Positions 10,437 to 22,125 of a stretch of 64,000 nt of DNA are shown here, in pieces. The position numbers were made by a program, and so were the translations under genes. This stretch comes from Lactuca virosa. Taxonomy: Eukaryota; Streptophyta; Magnoliopsida; Asterales; Asteraceae. The stretch is taken from the NCBI GenBank assembly GCA_928212115.1, contig CAKMRJ010005745.1:224821096-224885095 (forward strand), written 5' to 3'. The stretch's first letter is position 1. Every line of letters begins with the position of its first letter. Under the pieces are notes generated by a model. It did not search any database, was not told the DNA's origin, and saw only the letters and a program-made list of their open reading frames with translations.

Positions 10437-11166
10437 TGTAACATCTAGTTTCGGGTTTTTTCTTATTTTAGGATTGTGGACCGTAATTCGATCATGTAAA
10501 GAACTTGGGATTCATGGGAATATAATTAGACCATATCAGATGTTTAGAATGTTGGTTAAGTGATTAAACCGCTCGAATTATGCTTTGAAGCAAAACGGTA
10601 AAATGGGAAAAGTGATTTTCCAGGCTTCTTGCATGGACTATGGCTTTATTTTGGAATGTATTAAGTCAAAAGTAATTAGACATGGTTGTGGGGCTTGTCA
10701 ATACCTTCGCGTGTACATAAATATCGCCGAAAACGGAGTTGAAATGAAGACGTTATGACTGTTTGAAGTTGGAATGGAATTGGGTAAAAACCCATCGTCA
10801 CGAGGTGACTAGCATGTTGCCACGAGGTGGGAGCCGCCATGAGGTGAAGAGCAGGCTGTCATAGGGTGGCAGTCGTCCCGAGGTGGCAAGCAGGTTACCA
10901 CGAGATGACCGTTGTGCATCCCAAGCCGATGAATTTTATGGTTTTCAGTGTATCTAAAGGTAAGGATTGATGTTTTAGGGTATTTTCTTAGCCCTCATCA
11001 CATCTAGAACTCCTTGGGGGGAAACCCTAGCCTCGTTCTTCAATATTTGAGCTCCTCCTCTCTCCTCTCTCCTTTTGGATGCTTTTGGTGGTATTTTGAC
11101 AACGCTTGAAGATCAACAAAGTTCTTTTGGTTGCAAGGAATGTTGTTTCAAGTTTGGATCCATGAA
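10437..11166 (+). repeat. K LTR, first segment
   Basis: Begins TGTAACATCTAG and is cut by element B at 11166/20745. Imperfect copies of CCACGAGGTGG / TCACGAGGTGA lie at about 10798-10915, this family's counterpart of the CG palindromes in the other LTRs. Confidence 0.7.
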
Positions 11167-13269
11167 TGTAACATCCCAATTCTCAAGTCCAAAAATTTCT
11201 TTTTAATTAACTGACTCATAAAAAGATTCATAAGAAAATAGTGTGAAAACACATCATCTCGTAAAACAATGTATCATGTCTGAAAACCCAAGTCATAAAA
11301 TACTAACATATTAGAATACAATCCCAGAAAGACCGATGCGGAATCATATGTGTGTGTGTGTGATGCAATGCTACGCCGCCGGCTCCTTCCCCTTAGACGA
11401 AGAGGTACCTGAAACCAAAACCAAAACCGTGAGCACAAAGCTTAGTGAGTTCCCCCATCATACCACATACCGTACAATATCATCGGTATCTTTCAACCGA
11501 TAATCATCGTCGGTATCTTTCAACCGGTAATCATCATCAGTATCTTTCAACCGATAATCATCATCGATATCTTTCAACCGGTAATCATCATCGGTATCTT
11601 TCAACCGGTAACTGTCATCGGTATCTTTCAACCGGTAACTGGGGACTATTCCACCCCCTACCACTAGCATACAACAACAAGATATAAACATAGAGTCAGG
11701 CATATCCGGGTACTGACCTACCTCTCGGTCCTAAGGACCGCTGTCAGGGAAACTAATCCCTATTATACACGTAACATATCATACAGATAAAACTCATGAC
11801 CAAAGCACGTAACCAGACCAAGATAATTATCACAAAGACAATCATCTTCTAAATACCCCTCTTTGGTGGGCCGGCATTGTGGCCTTAGACCCACCCCTAC
11901 TGGAAGGTAACTCACCTTGTACGAGTACCTGCTGATAATCTGTGCGGGAAACCTCTGTCCGCTACTGCTTTAGAAATCCTCCGGCTGCAATCCCCACAAA
12001 ACACTCAGTCAGAATCTGATATCTAATCTTAGGGTAAAATGACCATTTTACCCCTAACCAAGTCCAAGTCAAAGTCAAAGTCAACTTCCAGTTGACCCGA
12101 CTCGTCGAGTTGGGCCGTCAACTCGTCGAGTCCCTATCTCTTCAACTGTCCTCATCCACGACCCTACTCGTCGAGCTTAGCGACGACTCGACGAGTTCCT
12201 CTTCGATGTGAACATCGAATGAACCTTCATCCGACTCGCCGAGTTGTATGAACAACTCGTCGAGTTCACCTTCATCTGATGAACAAGTTCTGACCTTGAC
12301 TCGCCGAGTGTGTGAACAACTCGTCTAGTTCATCTTCAATCATAAGGAGATTTCCTTGGACTCGCCGAGTCTGTTCTAGTACTCGTCGAGTCGCATGAAC
12401 TCCAGGTATAAAACTAAGTCCAATGCGTTGGGTCACTCTTTTTGTCCTGCTACAACCCTTCTAACACCCAACTGAGTTCTTTGACCCTCAACAGATATGG
12501 GACTCAAAGCCTTGGACTCGTCGAGTCCCAAGAACGGACTCGCCGAGTCGATAACGTCCACACCCTAAATCCTCGATTTCTAATGTACAACACTTGTCCA
12601 AATGATAGATCCAAGCCCCTAAGCTTGATCTAGCACGTAAAGTTACGAACTTTACGTGCATGCATGGGACTTTTGAGCCAAAAGGCTCTAAAATGGCCCT
12701 TTTGTTGCATGGGACCTTCCTTGGGTGCAAAAGCAACCCAAATCTTCCTTGTGACTCTTCCCAAGACTTAGATCCGAAGTCTTGACCCCCAACCATGTTT
12801 GCAATCATGGTTGGCTACCTCATATGGCTTAAAAAGCCTTAAATCTTCCCCAAAAAGGGATCTAACAAACAAGCAAGCAAGGTACAGACTTTATACCTTT
12901 CAAAGACTGCAAATGATGAACCAAACTGGAATCCTTCAGTCTCCTCTTGATCCTTCTATGTTCTTCCTCCTTCCTTGAGGTCAAAACCCACAAAAATCAC
13001 TCAAAAGCCTTAGATCTTGCACGAAAACACTTAGGGTTTGCTATGGAGGGTTTCTGGGAGCATAAAGGGGCGATGGAGGCTGTATAAGGTTGTTTAAATA
13101 AGGTGCAAACCCTCAGATTAGGGTTTTGTCCAGTCAGAGGCTACTCGTCGAGTCCGGGACCCGACTCGACGAGTCTATCACTTATATCCGGCGTCTCATC
13201 TCGCTTCTACTCGGCGAGTTGGGCCTTCAACTCACCGAGTCCCAGGCCGAAAATGCAAAATTACTTAAT
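11167..13269 (-). repeat. 3' LTR of element B, missing its first bases
   Basis: Ends (minus sense) GATGTTACA at 11167. Its start next to the PPT is deleted: about 31 bp that open the LTR in A and in the 5' LTR of B (TGTAGCACC... to ...TATTT) are gone, so AAGTAATTTTGC directly follows GGGGGAGATT. It contains many ACTCG-N-CGAGT palindromes (about 12110-12550, 13140-13250), a 27-bp repeat array (11484-11640) and the U5-side hairpin at 11431-11444 (one outer pair lost). Confidence 0.9.
11484..11640 (-). repeat. 27-bp hairpin repeat array in the 3' LTR of B
   Basis: Six units of about 27 bp built on CGGTATCTTTCAACCGGTAA; each holds CGGT...ACCG inverted arms. The 5' LTR of the same element has five units (18952-19080). 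The array stays open in one frame on both strands because 27 is a multiple of 3, so the ORFs across it mean nothing. Confidence 0.88.
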
Positions 13270-13286
13270 CTCCCCCACTTATTTTA

Positions 13287-13304
13287 GACTTCGTCCTCGA
13301 AGTC
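13287..13304 (-). other. Pre-PPT stem-loop of element B
   Basis: GACTTCG / CGAAGTC, sense loop AGGA, directly before the polypurine tract (13270-13280). Confidence 0.7.
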
Positions 13305-16300
13305 TGCTGCTCGTTCCTGGAAAAGCTCTGGGTAATGCTCCATCATCTTGTCCACCGGCTCCCAAGTCCATTCCAAGCCCTTCCGGTGCTGCCATTGCGC
13401 CTTCACGAGCTCCACCCTCTTATTCCTCAGATCCTTCGACTTCCGGTCGAGAATCGCTACAGGCCGCTCAATGTAATTCAGGCTGTCATCGACCTGAATA
13501 TCCTCTAATGGTACCACTGCCGAGTCGTCCACCAAACATTTCCGTAACTTGGAGACGTGAAAAGTGCTATGAATCTGACTGAGTTCGGCTGGCAAATCCA
13601 GCCTATATGCCACCTTGCCCACCCGGGCTATAACCCTGAAGGGTCCAATATACCTGGGACCCAACTTGCCCCGTTTCCTGAATCGGATAATGCCCTTCCT
13701 TGGCGACACCTTCAGGAGAACCATATCCCCGACCTGAAACTCCAGGTCCGATCGGCGCTTGTCGGCATAACTTTTCTGCCGACTCTGAGTAGTCTGAAGT
13801 CTGCTCCGAACCTGCTGAATCCTCTCTGTCGTCTTGGGCACCACTTCGGTGCTCCCCATGACCCTCTGGCCAACCTCACCCCAACATATCGGGGTTCTGC
13901 ACTTCTTCCCGTATAACATTTCGAAGGGAGGACGGTCGATACTCGCATGATAGCTATTATTATACGAGAACTCCGCCAACCGAAGGTAGGTATCCCAGCT
14001 ACCCCCGAAGTCTAAAACACATGCCCACAACATATCCTCTAGTGTCTGGATGGTCCGCTCGCTCTGACCATCCGTCTGCGGGTGAAAGGCGGTGCTAAAA
14101 TGCAGACGAGTACCCAGCTCGTCATGAAACTTCTTCCAAAACCTGGAAGTGAACCGCACATCCCTGTCGGAAATCACTGAAACTGGCACTCCGTGCCGAG
14201 CTACCACCTCTCGAATATAGATGTCGGCCAACTTCTCGGCCGAGATACTCTCCTGGATCGGTATGAAATGGGCACTCTTGGTCAACCGATCCACGATTAC
14301 CCAAATCGAATCCACTCCCCGTGCAGTCTTGGGAAGCTTGGTGATGAAATCCATGGTAATATCTTCCCATTTCCACATGGGAATATCTAACGACTGCATC
14401 TTGCTGTGTGGCCTCTGGTGCTCGGCTTTGACCTTCCTGCAGGTCAAGCACCGCTCCACATAACATGCTACGTCCTGCTTCATGCAGGGCCACCAATTAT
14501 CAGGACGAAGATCTCTATACATCTTCGTCGCTCCGGGATGGATAGAAAATCTGGATTTATGTGCCTCCTCCATCAGGATCTGGCGCACGCCTCCATGATA
14601 AGGGACCCACACCCTACGGTGAAGAGTCAATAACCCTCGGCTATCATAGTCGAAGGAGGAAACCTGCCCCAGAATCCGCTTGCTCTTTCGATGTTCCTCC
14701 TTCATGGCCTCCTGCTGGGCCTCCCGAATCTGCTCCAACAGCGGAGTCACCACTATCATCCTCAGACAGATATCCCTGATCGGCGCTGCCTTACGGCTAA
14801 GCGCGTTGGCCACCACATTGGCCTTCCTCGGGTGGTAGAGGATCTCACAGTCATAATCCTTTACCACATCAAGCCACCGGCCCTGCCTCATATTCAGATT
14901 TGGCTGGTCCATGAGATACCTCAGGCTCTTATGGTCTGTGTAAATCATACAACGAACCCCATAGAGGTAATGACGCCAAATCTTGAGGGCGAACACAACA
15001 GCCCGCAGCTCCAAATCATGCGTTGGGTAGTTCGCCTCGTGAGGCTTCAGCTGCCTCGAAGCGTAAGCAATGACATGCCCTCTCTGCATCAATACTGCGC
15101 CCAAACCCGAGATGGACGCATCACAGTACACGACGAAATCCTCCATGCCCTCTGGCAGGGCTAAGATTGGTGCCTCGCACAATCTCTGCCTCAATGTCTC
15201 GAATGCAGCCTGTTGCTCAGGTACCCAACGAAAGACCACGAACTTCCTCGTTAGCCTGGTCAGGGGTACGACTATCTTGGAGAAATACTGGATGAATCTC
15301 CGATAGTAGCCGGCTAATCCTAGGAAACTCCGAATCTCAGATGGAGACCTCGGAACCTCCCATCTCATCACGGCCTCCACTTTGGCCGGATCTACCGAAA
15401 TCTCGTTCTGGTTGACAAGGTGCCCAAGAAACTGCACCTCGCGCAACCAGAACTCACACTTGGAGAACTTAGCATACAAGTTCTCCCTTCTCAAAGTCTC
15501 CAGAACCTCTCGCAGATGCTCCTCCTGCGTCTTGGAATAGACCAAGATGTCATCGATGAAAACTATCACAGACCGATCCAGCATCGGCCTGCACACACAG
15601 TTCATGAGATCCATGAACGCGGCTGGAGCGTTGGTGAGCCCGAAAGGCATCACCATAAATCTTAGTGACCATAACGGGTCCGAAAGGCAGTCTTCCGCAC
15701 ATCCTCCTCTATGACCCTCATCTGGTGATACCCTGAACGCAGATCAATTTTGGAGAACCAAGACGCTCCCTGTAGTTGGTCACACAGGTCATCAATCCTC
15801 GGGAGTGGGTAACGATTATTCACCGTTACCTTATTCAGCTCCCGATAATCTATACACATCCGATGCGACCCGTCCTTCTTCTTCACAAACAGAATCGGGG
15901 CTCCCTAGGGAGAACTACTCGGCCTAATGAATCCCTTGTCTAACAGCTCCTGCAGCTGTGTAGACAACTCCTGCATCTCAGGAGGAGCCAACCGATACGG
16001 TGCATTGGCTATCGGAGCCGCACCAGGGACTAGGTCGATCTTCAACTCCACCTGTCGCTCCGGAGGTATCCCAGGAAACGGGGAAACCGCAAACTCTCGT
16101 ACCACGGGCACATCGCCAACCGTCGCCCTACCCGCCTCCCGGGTATCCATAACATAGGCGACATAACCTGCGCAACCCTGCTAGAGGTAGCGCCTAGCCC
16201 TCGCTGCCGAACATAAAGCTGGTCCTCGTTGTGGCACTTTCCCCTGAACTACCAGCTTTCCCCCACTAGGGGTCCTAATCCGTACTGACTGCTGCGCGCA

Positions 16301-16596
16301 GTCAATCACTGCCCCATTGGGGCTCAGCCAATCCACACCAATAATAACCTTGTTCCCCCGCAAAGGTATAGGAACCAAGTCCACCAGGTAACGTTCCTCG
16401 AACAACCTCAACACACAATCCCGGTAGACCTCTGACGCTCGTACCGACCGGTCGTCCGCAATCTCGACCTCTAGAGGGCAATCCAACATGCCCGAACACT
16501 CCGAAAACTTCTTGCTAAGCGCAAGAGAGACAAACGATCGAGTGGCACCCGAATCAAACAACACCTGAACTGGGATACCGTTCACATGGAACGATC

Positions 16597-16666
16597 CTAA
16601 TCAAGGCACATAATATATCAAAATCACAACGACATAACATAAAAGCATACAAATAAGAAATCATAC
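16597..16666 (-). other. Candidate gag/protease intron in element B (70 nt)
   Basis: On the sense (minus) strand it begins GTATGA and ends GATTAG. The Gag frame before it and the protease frame after it differ by one. Removing exactly these 70 nt joins them at phase 1, inside the codon after DVVT. E and G have a 65- and a 66-nt intron at the same codon. It is T-rich like plant introns. In B the Gag side also carries a separate TGA mutation upstream. Confidence 0.7.
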
Positions 16667-17920
16667 TCGTCACCACATCGGGTGCAGCGCGTGCCTCCTC
16701 GGCTGTCAGCTGAAATGCTCAGCTCCGAACCACTGGAGCCTCCAACTTGGCTTTCCGGCCATCCACAATCCGTGCTGTCGCTGGAGTCGGCGCCCCTGCC
16801 GGCGCCGCTGCTGCTGTCAATCTAGGGCAATTGGCCTTTTTATGGCCCTTCTGATTGCAATGAAACCAAATCAGGTCTGATATCTGAATCGCAGGAGTAG
16901 GGGCAGTACAATCTCTGCCAAAATGCCCAACCTTGCCACACTTATAGCAGCCTGAACCCAGCCCAGTGCGACAAGCTCCCTCGTATGACCGACCGCATTT
17001 CCCACAGCGGTCCCGCCCTGACTGGCCTTTCGGCCTACCATCGGATCCCTTGGGCTTCTTCCCCGAAGCCCGCGTCGTCAGCCCCTCCGCTGCCTTCCTC
17101 TTCCGGATGTGCTCCAGATCAATCTCCCTCTCCCTAGCCCTGGAAATCATGCAATCCAGGGTAGGGCAAGCTGAGAAACTGACATGCTCTCGGATGTCAG
17201 CTCGTAGCATGTCATGGTAGCGGGTCCTCTTCATGTCCTCATCACCCGCATACTGGGGCACCAGCAATGCCCTCTTCCGGAACTTGGCGGTTATCTCCGC
17301 CACAGTCTCCGTAGTCTGTCTCATGTCCAAGAACTCCCTAGCCAGCTGTTGAAGCTCCACAGCTGGCGCAAACTCAGCCCTGAATCTGGTCACAAAGTCT
17401 GACCAGGTCATAGCCTCAACAGCCGAGGCTCCCAGAGAGACGGACCTTCGACCCTTCCGGGCAGAAGCTCGTCAGCTGCGCAGACTCGATGTCTGCGATC
17501 CATCTCCTAGCAGCAATGGGGTCTTTCACCCCATGGAAATCTGGCGCACCACTCCCTCTGAAGTCCTTAAAGGACAGTGTGCGTGATCCTGACTGGCTGG
17601 CCACCATGTCACTCCTGAATGCCCTGAGGCGATCCTCCATCAGCTCAACAATCCCTTCCTTGATCGACCCGAAAATGACCGGGGTCGACTCGAGAATGCC
17701 TCTCGTGATCTCAGACGTGATGAACTCGCACAACCCGTCATCAACCTGCTCGGATCCTGCACCCGAGCCTGATCCTGATCCTGATCCGGAACCTCCTGCT
17801 CCATGTCGCGTGGTCACCATGCTGAAAATACACGCATAAATGTTAGGATCATACATACTCTCGAGAGGTCTAACACACTCTCCAAGGTTCCCGGTTCTGT
17901 CTCAACCTTCCTTGATTCGA

Positions 17921-17979
17921 GTACGGATCCTCTGCTTCCAGTAGTACGGGCCCATACTACCTTTCACATCTATCCGTAC
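17921..17979 (-). other. Leader stem-loop of element B with GGGCCC loop
   Basis: Inner stem GTAGTA (17941-17946) / TACTAC (17955-17960) closes an 8-base loop holding GGGCCC. Outer stem AGTACGGAT / ATCCGTACT (17920-17928 with 17972-17980) pairs perfectly over 9 bp. It lies about 100 nt upstream of the gag ATG and about 640 nt downstream of the PBS. The outer stem covaries with that of D. Confidence 0.75.
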
Positions 17980-18620
17980 TTTCCTCAAGGACTGTCTCGG
18001 CTCCACCAGGTCCCTTAACCAATATCCATTTGCATCTAGTCTCATCCCAGGCTTTCCTGGGGCACTCTCTGACCTACTCTCCGCCATCAGCTGCACTAGG
18101 AGTCCCTACTTCCCTTCCCTAACTAGCTTGCGAGTACTGTTAAATATCCGCTCCCTAATTTGTTAAAGTTAGCCAGGACCTCTTAAGCACAAAGCAAGCA
18201 ACATTCGTGCATCGAGTAACCGCATCAGGCATAACCTAATCAAGCTATCCTACTGCTGTCTAAACAGTCCTAACATACAGCTCAACAACAGGCATATAAG
18301 GCATCCTCCCTAGACCCTTAGCCCTAACTAGCATGCAATTCTCAGAATCATATATCAGGCACACAAGGCATCCTCCTAGATCCTTAGTCCTATTCTAGCA
18401 TGCAGTTTTCTAAATCAAAACCATATAGCACAACAGAGCAAGTATGGATATATTGGGGAAAACTTACTTGAGTCCGGCCGGTCGCATGCATCACACACTT
18501 CGTCTTTCTTAAAATCCTTCCATTTAGATTTTAGAAAACCATTTTCCTTGTAAAAACCTTTTAGCCCCTCGGTTTGAGTCCAGACACCCCCGAGGGTGTG
18601 TCCAAATCCCTCAAACCAAG

Positions 18621-18632
18621 GCTCTGATGCCA
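18621..18632 (-). other. Primer binding site of element B
   Basis: Sense TGGCATCAGAGC, three bases inside the 5' LTR end; one base off the standard initiator-Met tRNA site. Confidence 0.88.
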
Positions 18633-18635
18633 ACT

Positions 18636-20744
18636 TGTAACATCCCAATTTTCAAGTCCAAAAATTTCTTTTTAATTAACTGACTCATAAAAAGATTCAT
18701 AAGAAAATACTGTGAAAACACATCATCTCATAAAACAATGTATCATGTCTGAAAACGAAGTCATAAAATAATAACATATCAGAGTACAATCCCAGAAAGT
18801 CCGATGCGGAATCATATGTGTGTGTGTGTGATGCGATGCTACGCCGCCGGCTCCTTCCCCTTAGACGAAGAGGTACCTGAAACCAAAACCGAAACCGTAA
18901 GCACAAAGCTTAGTGAGTTCTCCCATCATACCACATACCATACAATATCATCGGTATCTTTCAACCGGTAATCATCGTCGGTATCTTTCAACCGGTAATT
19001 ATCATCGGTATCTTTCAACCGGTAATCATCATCGGTATCTTTCAACCGGTAACTGTCATCGGTATCTTTCAACCGGTAACTGGGGACTATTCCACCCCTA
19101 CCACTAGCATACAACAACAAGATATAAACATAGAGTCAGGCATATCCGGGTACTGACCTACCCCTCGGTCCTAAGGACCGCTGTCAGGGAAACTAATCCG
19201 TATTATACACGTAATATATCATACAGATAAAACTCATGACCAAAGCACGTAACCAGACCAAGATAATTATAACAAAGACAATCATCTTCTAAATACCCCT
19301 CTTTGGTGGGCCGACATTGTGGCCTTAGACCCACCCCTACTGGAAGGTAGCTTACTTCGTACGAGTAGCTGCTGATAATCTGTGCGGGAAATCTCTGTCC
19401 GTTACTGCTCCGGAAATCCTCCGGCTACAATCCCCACAAAACACTCAGTCAGAATCTGATATCTACTCTTAGGGTAAAATGACCATTTTACCCTTGACCA
19501 AGTCCAAGTCCAAGTCAAAGTCAAAGTCAACTTCCAGTTGACCCGCCTCGCCGAGTTGGGCCGCCAACTCGTCGAGTCCCTATCTCTTCAACTGTCCTCA
19601 TCCACGACCCTACTCGTCGAGTTTAGTGACTACTCGACGAGTTCCTCTTCGATGTGAACATCGAATGAACCTTCATCCGACTCGCCGAGTTGTATGAACA
19701 ACTCGTCGAGTTCACCTTCATCTGTTGAACAAGTTCTGACCTTGACTCGCCGAGTGTATGAACAACTCGTCGAGTTCATCTTCAATCATAAGGAGATTGC
19801 CTTGGACTTGGCGAGTCTGTTCTAGTACTCGTCGAGTCCCATGAACTCCAGGTCTAAAACTAAGTCCAATGCGTTGGGTCAATCTTTCTGTCCTGCTACA
19901 ACCCTTCTAACACCCAAATGAGTTCTTTGACCCTCAACATATATGGGACTCAAAGCCTTGGACTCGTCGAGTCCCAAGAACGGACTCGCCGAGTCGATAA
20001 TGTCCACACCCTAAATCCTCGATTTCTGATGTACAACACTTGTCCAAATGATAGATCCAAGCCCCTAAGCTCGATCTAGCACGTAAAGTTACGAACTTTA
20101 CGTACATGCATGGGACTTTTGAGCCAAAAGGCTCTAAAATGGCTCTTTTGTTGCGTGGGACCTTCCTTGGGTGCAAAAGCAACCCAAATCTGCCTTGTGA
20201 CTCTTCCCAAGACCTAGATCCGAAGTCTTGACCCCCAACCATGTTTGCAATCATGGTTGGCTACCTCATATGGCTTAAAAAGCCCTAAATCTTCCCCAAA
20301 AAGGGATCTAACAAACAAGCAAGCAAGGTTCAGACTTTATACCTTTTAAAGACTGCAAATGATGAACCAAACTCGAATCATTCAGTCTCCTCTTGATCCT
20401 TCTATGTTCTTCCTCATTCCTTGAGGTCAAAACCCACAAAAATACTCAAAAGCGTTAGATCTTGCACCAAAACACTTAGGGTTTGCTATGGAGGGTTTCT
20501 GGGATCATAAAGGGGCGATGGAGGCTGTATAAGGTTGTTTAAATTGGGTGCAAACCCTTAGATTAGGGTTTTTGTCCAGTCAGAGCCTACTCGTCGAGTC
20601 CGGGACCCGACTCGACGAGTCCATCACTTAAATCCCGCGTCTCATCCCACTTCTACTCGGCGAGTTGGGCCTTCAACTCGCCGAGTCCCAGGCTAAAAAT
20701 GCAAAATTACTTAATTAAATACATACCAGGAACTAGGTGCTACA
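18636..20744 (-). repeat. 5' LTR of element B
   Basis: 2.1 kb, sense start TGTAGCACC at 20744, end GATGTTACA at 18636. It contains paired ACTCG-N-CGAGT palindromes (about 19555-20000 and 20585-20690), a 27-bp repeat array of five units (18952-19080), and the hairpin TAAGC-TTTGT-GCTTA (18898-18912). The TATA-like TTTAAATA of the 3' copy (13093-13100) is changed to TTTAAATT here. Confidence 0.9.
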
Positions 20745-20791
20745 ATCAAAGTCACCCTATTTCTAGACTATTGTGAGTATAAAGTTTATAT

Positions 20792-21488
20792 TAGACATGG
20801 AAAGCATGCTATGTCGTGTCGGGTTCAAGTTGTGTCAAAACAGTAAATGGGTTGAGAGTACTTGAACCTAACCCGACATGTTTTATTAACGTATTGTGTC
20901 GTATCAACTCACTTATTTTCGTGTCGAGTTTGTGTCAGGTTCGGGTTTGGGGTATACCTTACAATGTGTCCTGGCATGTGATGTTGAAACATTATACATG
21001 TTGAAAGAGTATGATTTGGATAGGTGGAGAGGAAATGTAATAGTTGGGAGGCAGAATGGCTAAATTTGTAGTAAGTTTATATAGCAAAACGGAATTCAAA
21101 TAAGTTGGAAGGAGAAGGGTGGGATCATGGGGAGGAGGGAATGGTTGAGGGGACTGTGTAATTTGGGAAATAACAAAAAAAACTAAAAATGAAAGTCGTG
21201 ACTAAGACGTCTAAGTACCACATTACAAAAAGAGTCAACCCAAAGGTTTTCTTTTACATATTGTTTTGGTTTTTGGTCTTTCTAGTTTATTTTAAATATT
21301 CAGAAAACTTACATTTAAATGGGTCATTTTGGAGTCATATTCGAGTTGAAATTCTCAACCCTAACCTTACCCATTTATTTTTCGTGTCGTGTCGTGTCAA
21401 CCCGTTTAATTAAATGGGTTGAAATATCTTACCCAAACTTGTTTATTTCGTGTCGGGTTTCATGTTGTGTCAGTTTTTGCCACCTCTA
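20792..21488. mobile_element. Non-autonomous hAT-like DNA transposon
   Basis: 697 bp flanked by a perfect 8-bp duplication GTTTATAT (20784-20791 and 21489-21496), the size typical of hAT elements. The ends are inverted and partly alike: TAGACATGGAAA at the left and TAGAGGTGGCAAA read from the right. Several copies of CGTGTCGGGTT / AACCCGACA lie near both ends, as expected for subterminal transposase-binding repeats. There is no transposase. It inserted in the LTR of K. Confidence 0.78.
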
Positions 21489-21496
21489 GTTTATAT

Positions 21497-22125
21497 CTTG
21501 CTCTTTAGTTCTTTAGATCTCTTCATTTATGGTTTTTGACTCTTCTGGTCCACCTTAAGGGTGATACTGGAGTTGAGTGGACTCCATCATATTTTTATCA
21601 CTTTGGAATGATTCTTGGACCTCATGGACTAGGAAAATTTTGATCTTTTGCCTTCTCTTTTAGCCATGCAATTTATCTTGGTCCTGTAGGTTATTTTGGT
21701 GTATTAAAGTTTAGATATTGAAAGTTTGAGACATTATTATGGATAAAGTTGGAAAATTTATCCATCTAAACATCATGTTGATTCAGATCTAAAGGTTGGA
21801 GACTTGGACTTAACGGGTTAAGTTGAGAAGGATGCATTATTGGTCCTTTTGAGACTTAAAGACTAGATCTTGGATGTTTGGACCATCCTAATGGATAAAG
21901 TTGGAAACTTTATCCATTATGAATCTATTATGAACCAAAATTGATAATATGAGTTTTAGTCTTTATGGATTAAGCTCTTAATGAAGAAAAAACTTTCTGA
22001 CCGAAACCACGACGTGCTGGTGTGTTGTAACGCGTCTGTTTTTATCTAGACGTGACCATGACATGTCAGAGGAATTGCCACAATGTGGGGCTCATCTGAG
22101 TTGACATTGACCACTGACTTTGATC
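21497..22125 (+). repeat. K LTR, third segment
   Basis: LTR sequence between the hAT-like element and element D. From 21753 it is matched by 31923 onward, the second copy of the tandem duplication. Contains CCACGACGTGCTGG near 22005. No gene. Confidence 0.72.

Larger units (their letters stand above)
13284..17820 (-). pseudogene. gag-pol of element B (Gag, protease, RT, RNase H, integrase, chromodomain), several breaks
   Basis: Gag starts at the ATG at 17820 (MVTTRHGAG). A deletion near 17420-17440 shifts the frame. Gag resumes at 17411 and has CCHC knuckles (CYKCGKVGHFGRDC and a damaged one starting FHC in place of CxxC). A TGA at 16719-16721 precedes a 70-nt intron (16597-16666). Protease follows (LFDSGATRSF), then a TAG near 16180 and another near 15905 at the SSPWGAP position of RT. 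A 1-base deletion near 15659 shifts the frame in RT after RYGHY. The last 790 codons (15656-13284) are open: RT with FIDD at 15549-15560, RNase H, integrase and chromodomain, ending DFEDEV. All domains are present, so the breaks came after a full-length insertion. Confidence 0.9.
11167..20744 (-). mobile_element. Element B: complete Ty3/gypsy chromovirus with broken gag-pol
   Basis: A 9.6-kb element on the minus strand. 5' LTR 18636-20744, PBS 18621-18632, leader stem-loop 17921-17979, gag-pol 17820-13284, PPT 13270-13280, 3' LTR 11167-13269. Target-site duplication ATGAA (11162-11166) / ATCAA (20745-20749), one mismatch. It inserted in the LTR of K. Protein and LTR place it in the same family as element A. 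The coding region has several in-frame stops, a frameshift and a gag deletion, so it is dead, but all cis-acting sites except the start of the 3' LTR are readable. Confidence 0.93.

Noticed and set aside
11445..11703. ORFs on both strands across the repeats in LTR B (and the same at 18913-19120)
   Set aside because: A 27-bp repeat stays open in a frame by arithmetic. Both strands are open and the region is an LTR; no coding signal.
14122..15306. ORFs overlapping the pol of B in other frames, and similar ones over A, E and G
   Set aside because: Shadows of the real pol frame; they recur in each copy only because pol is conserved.
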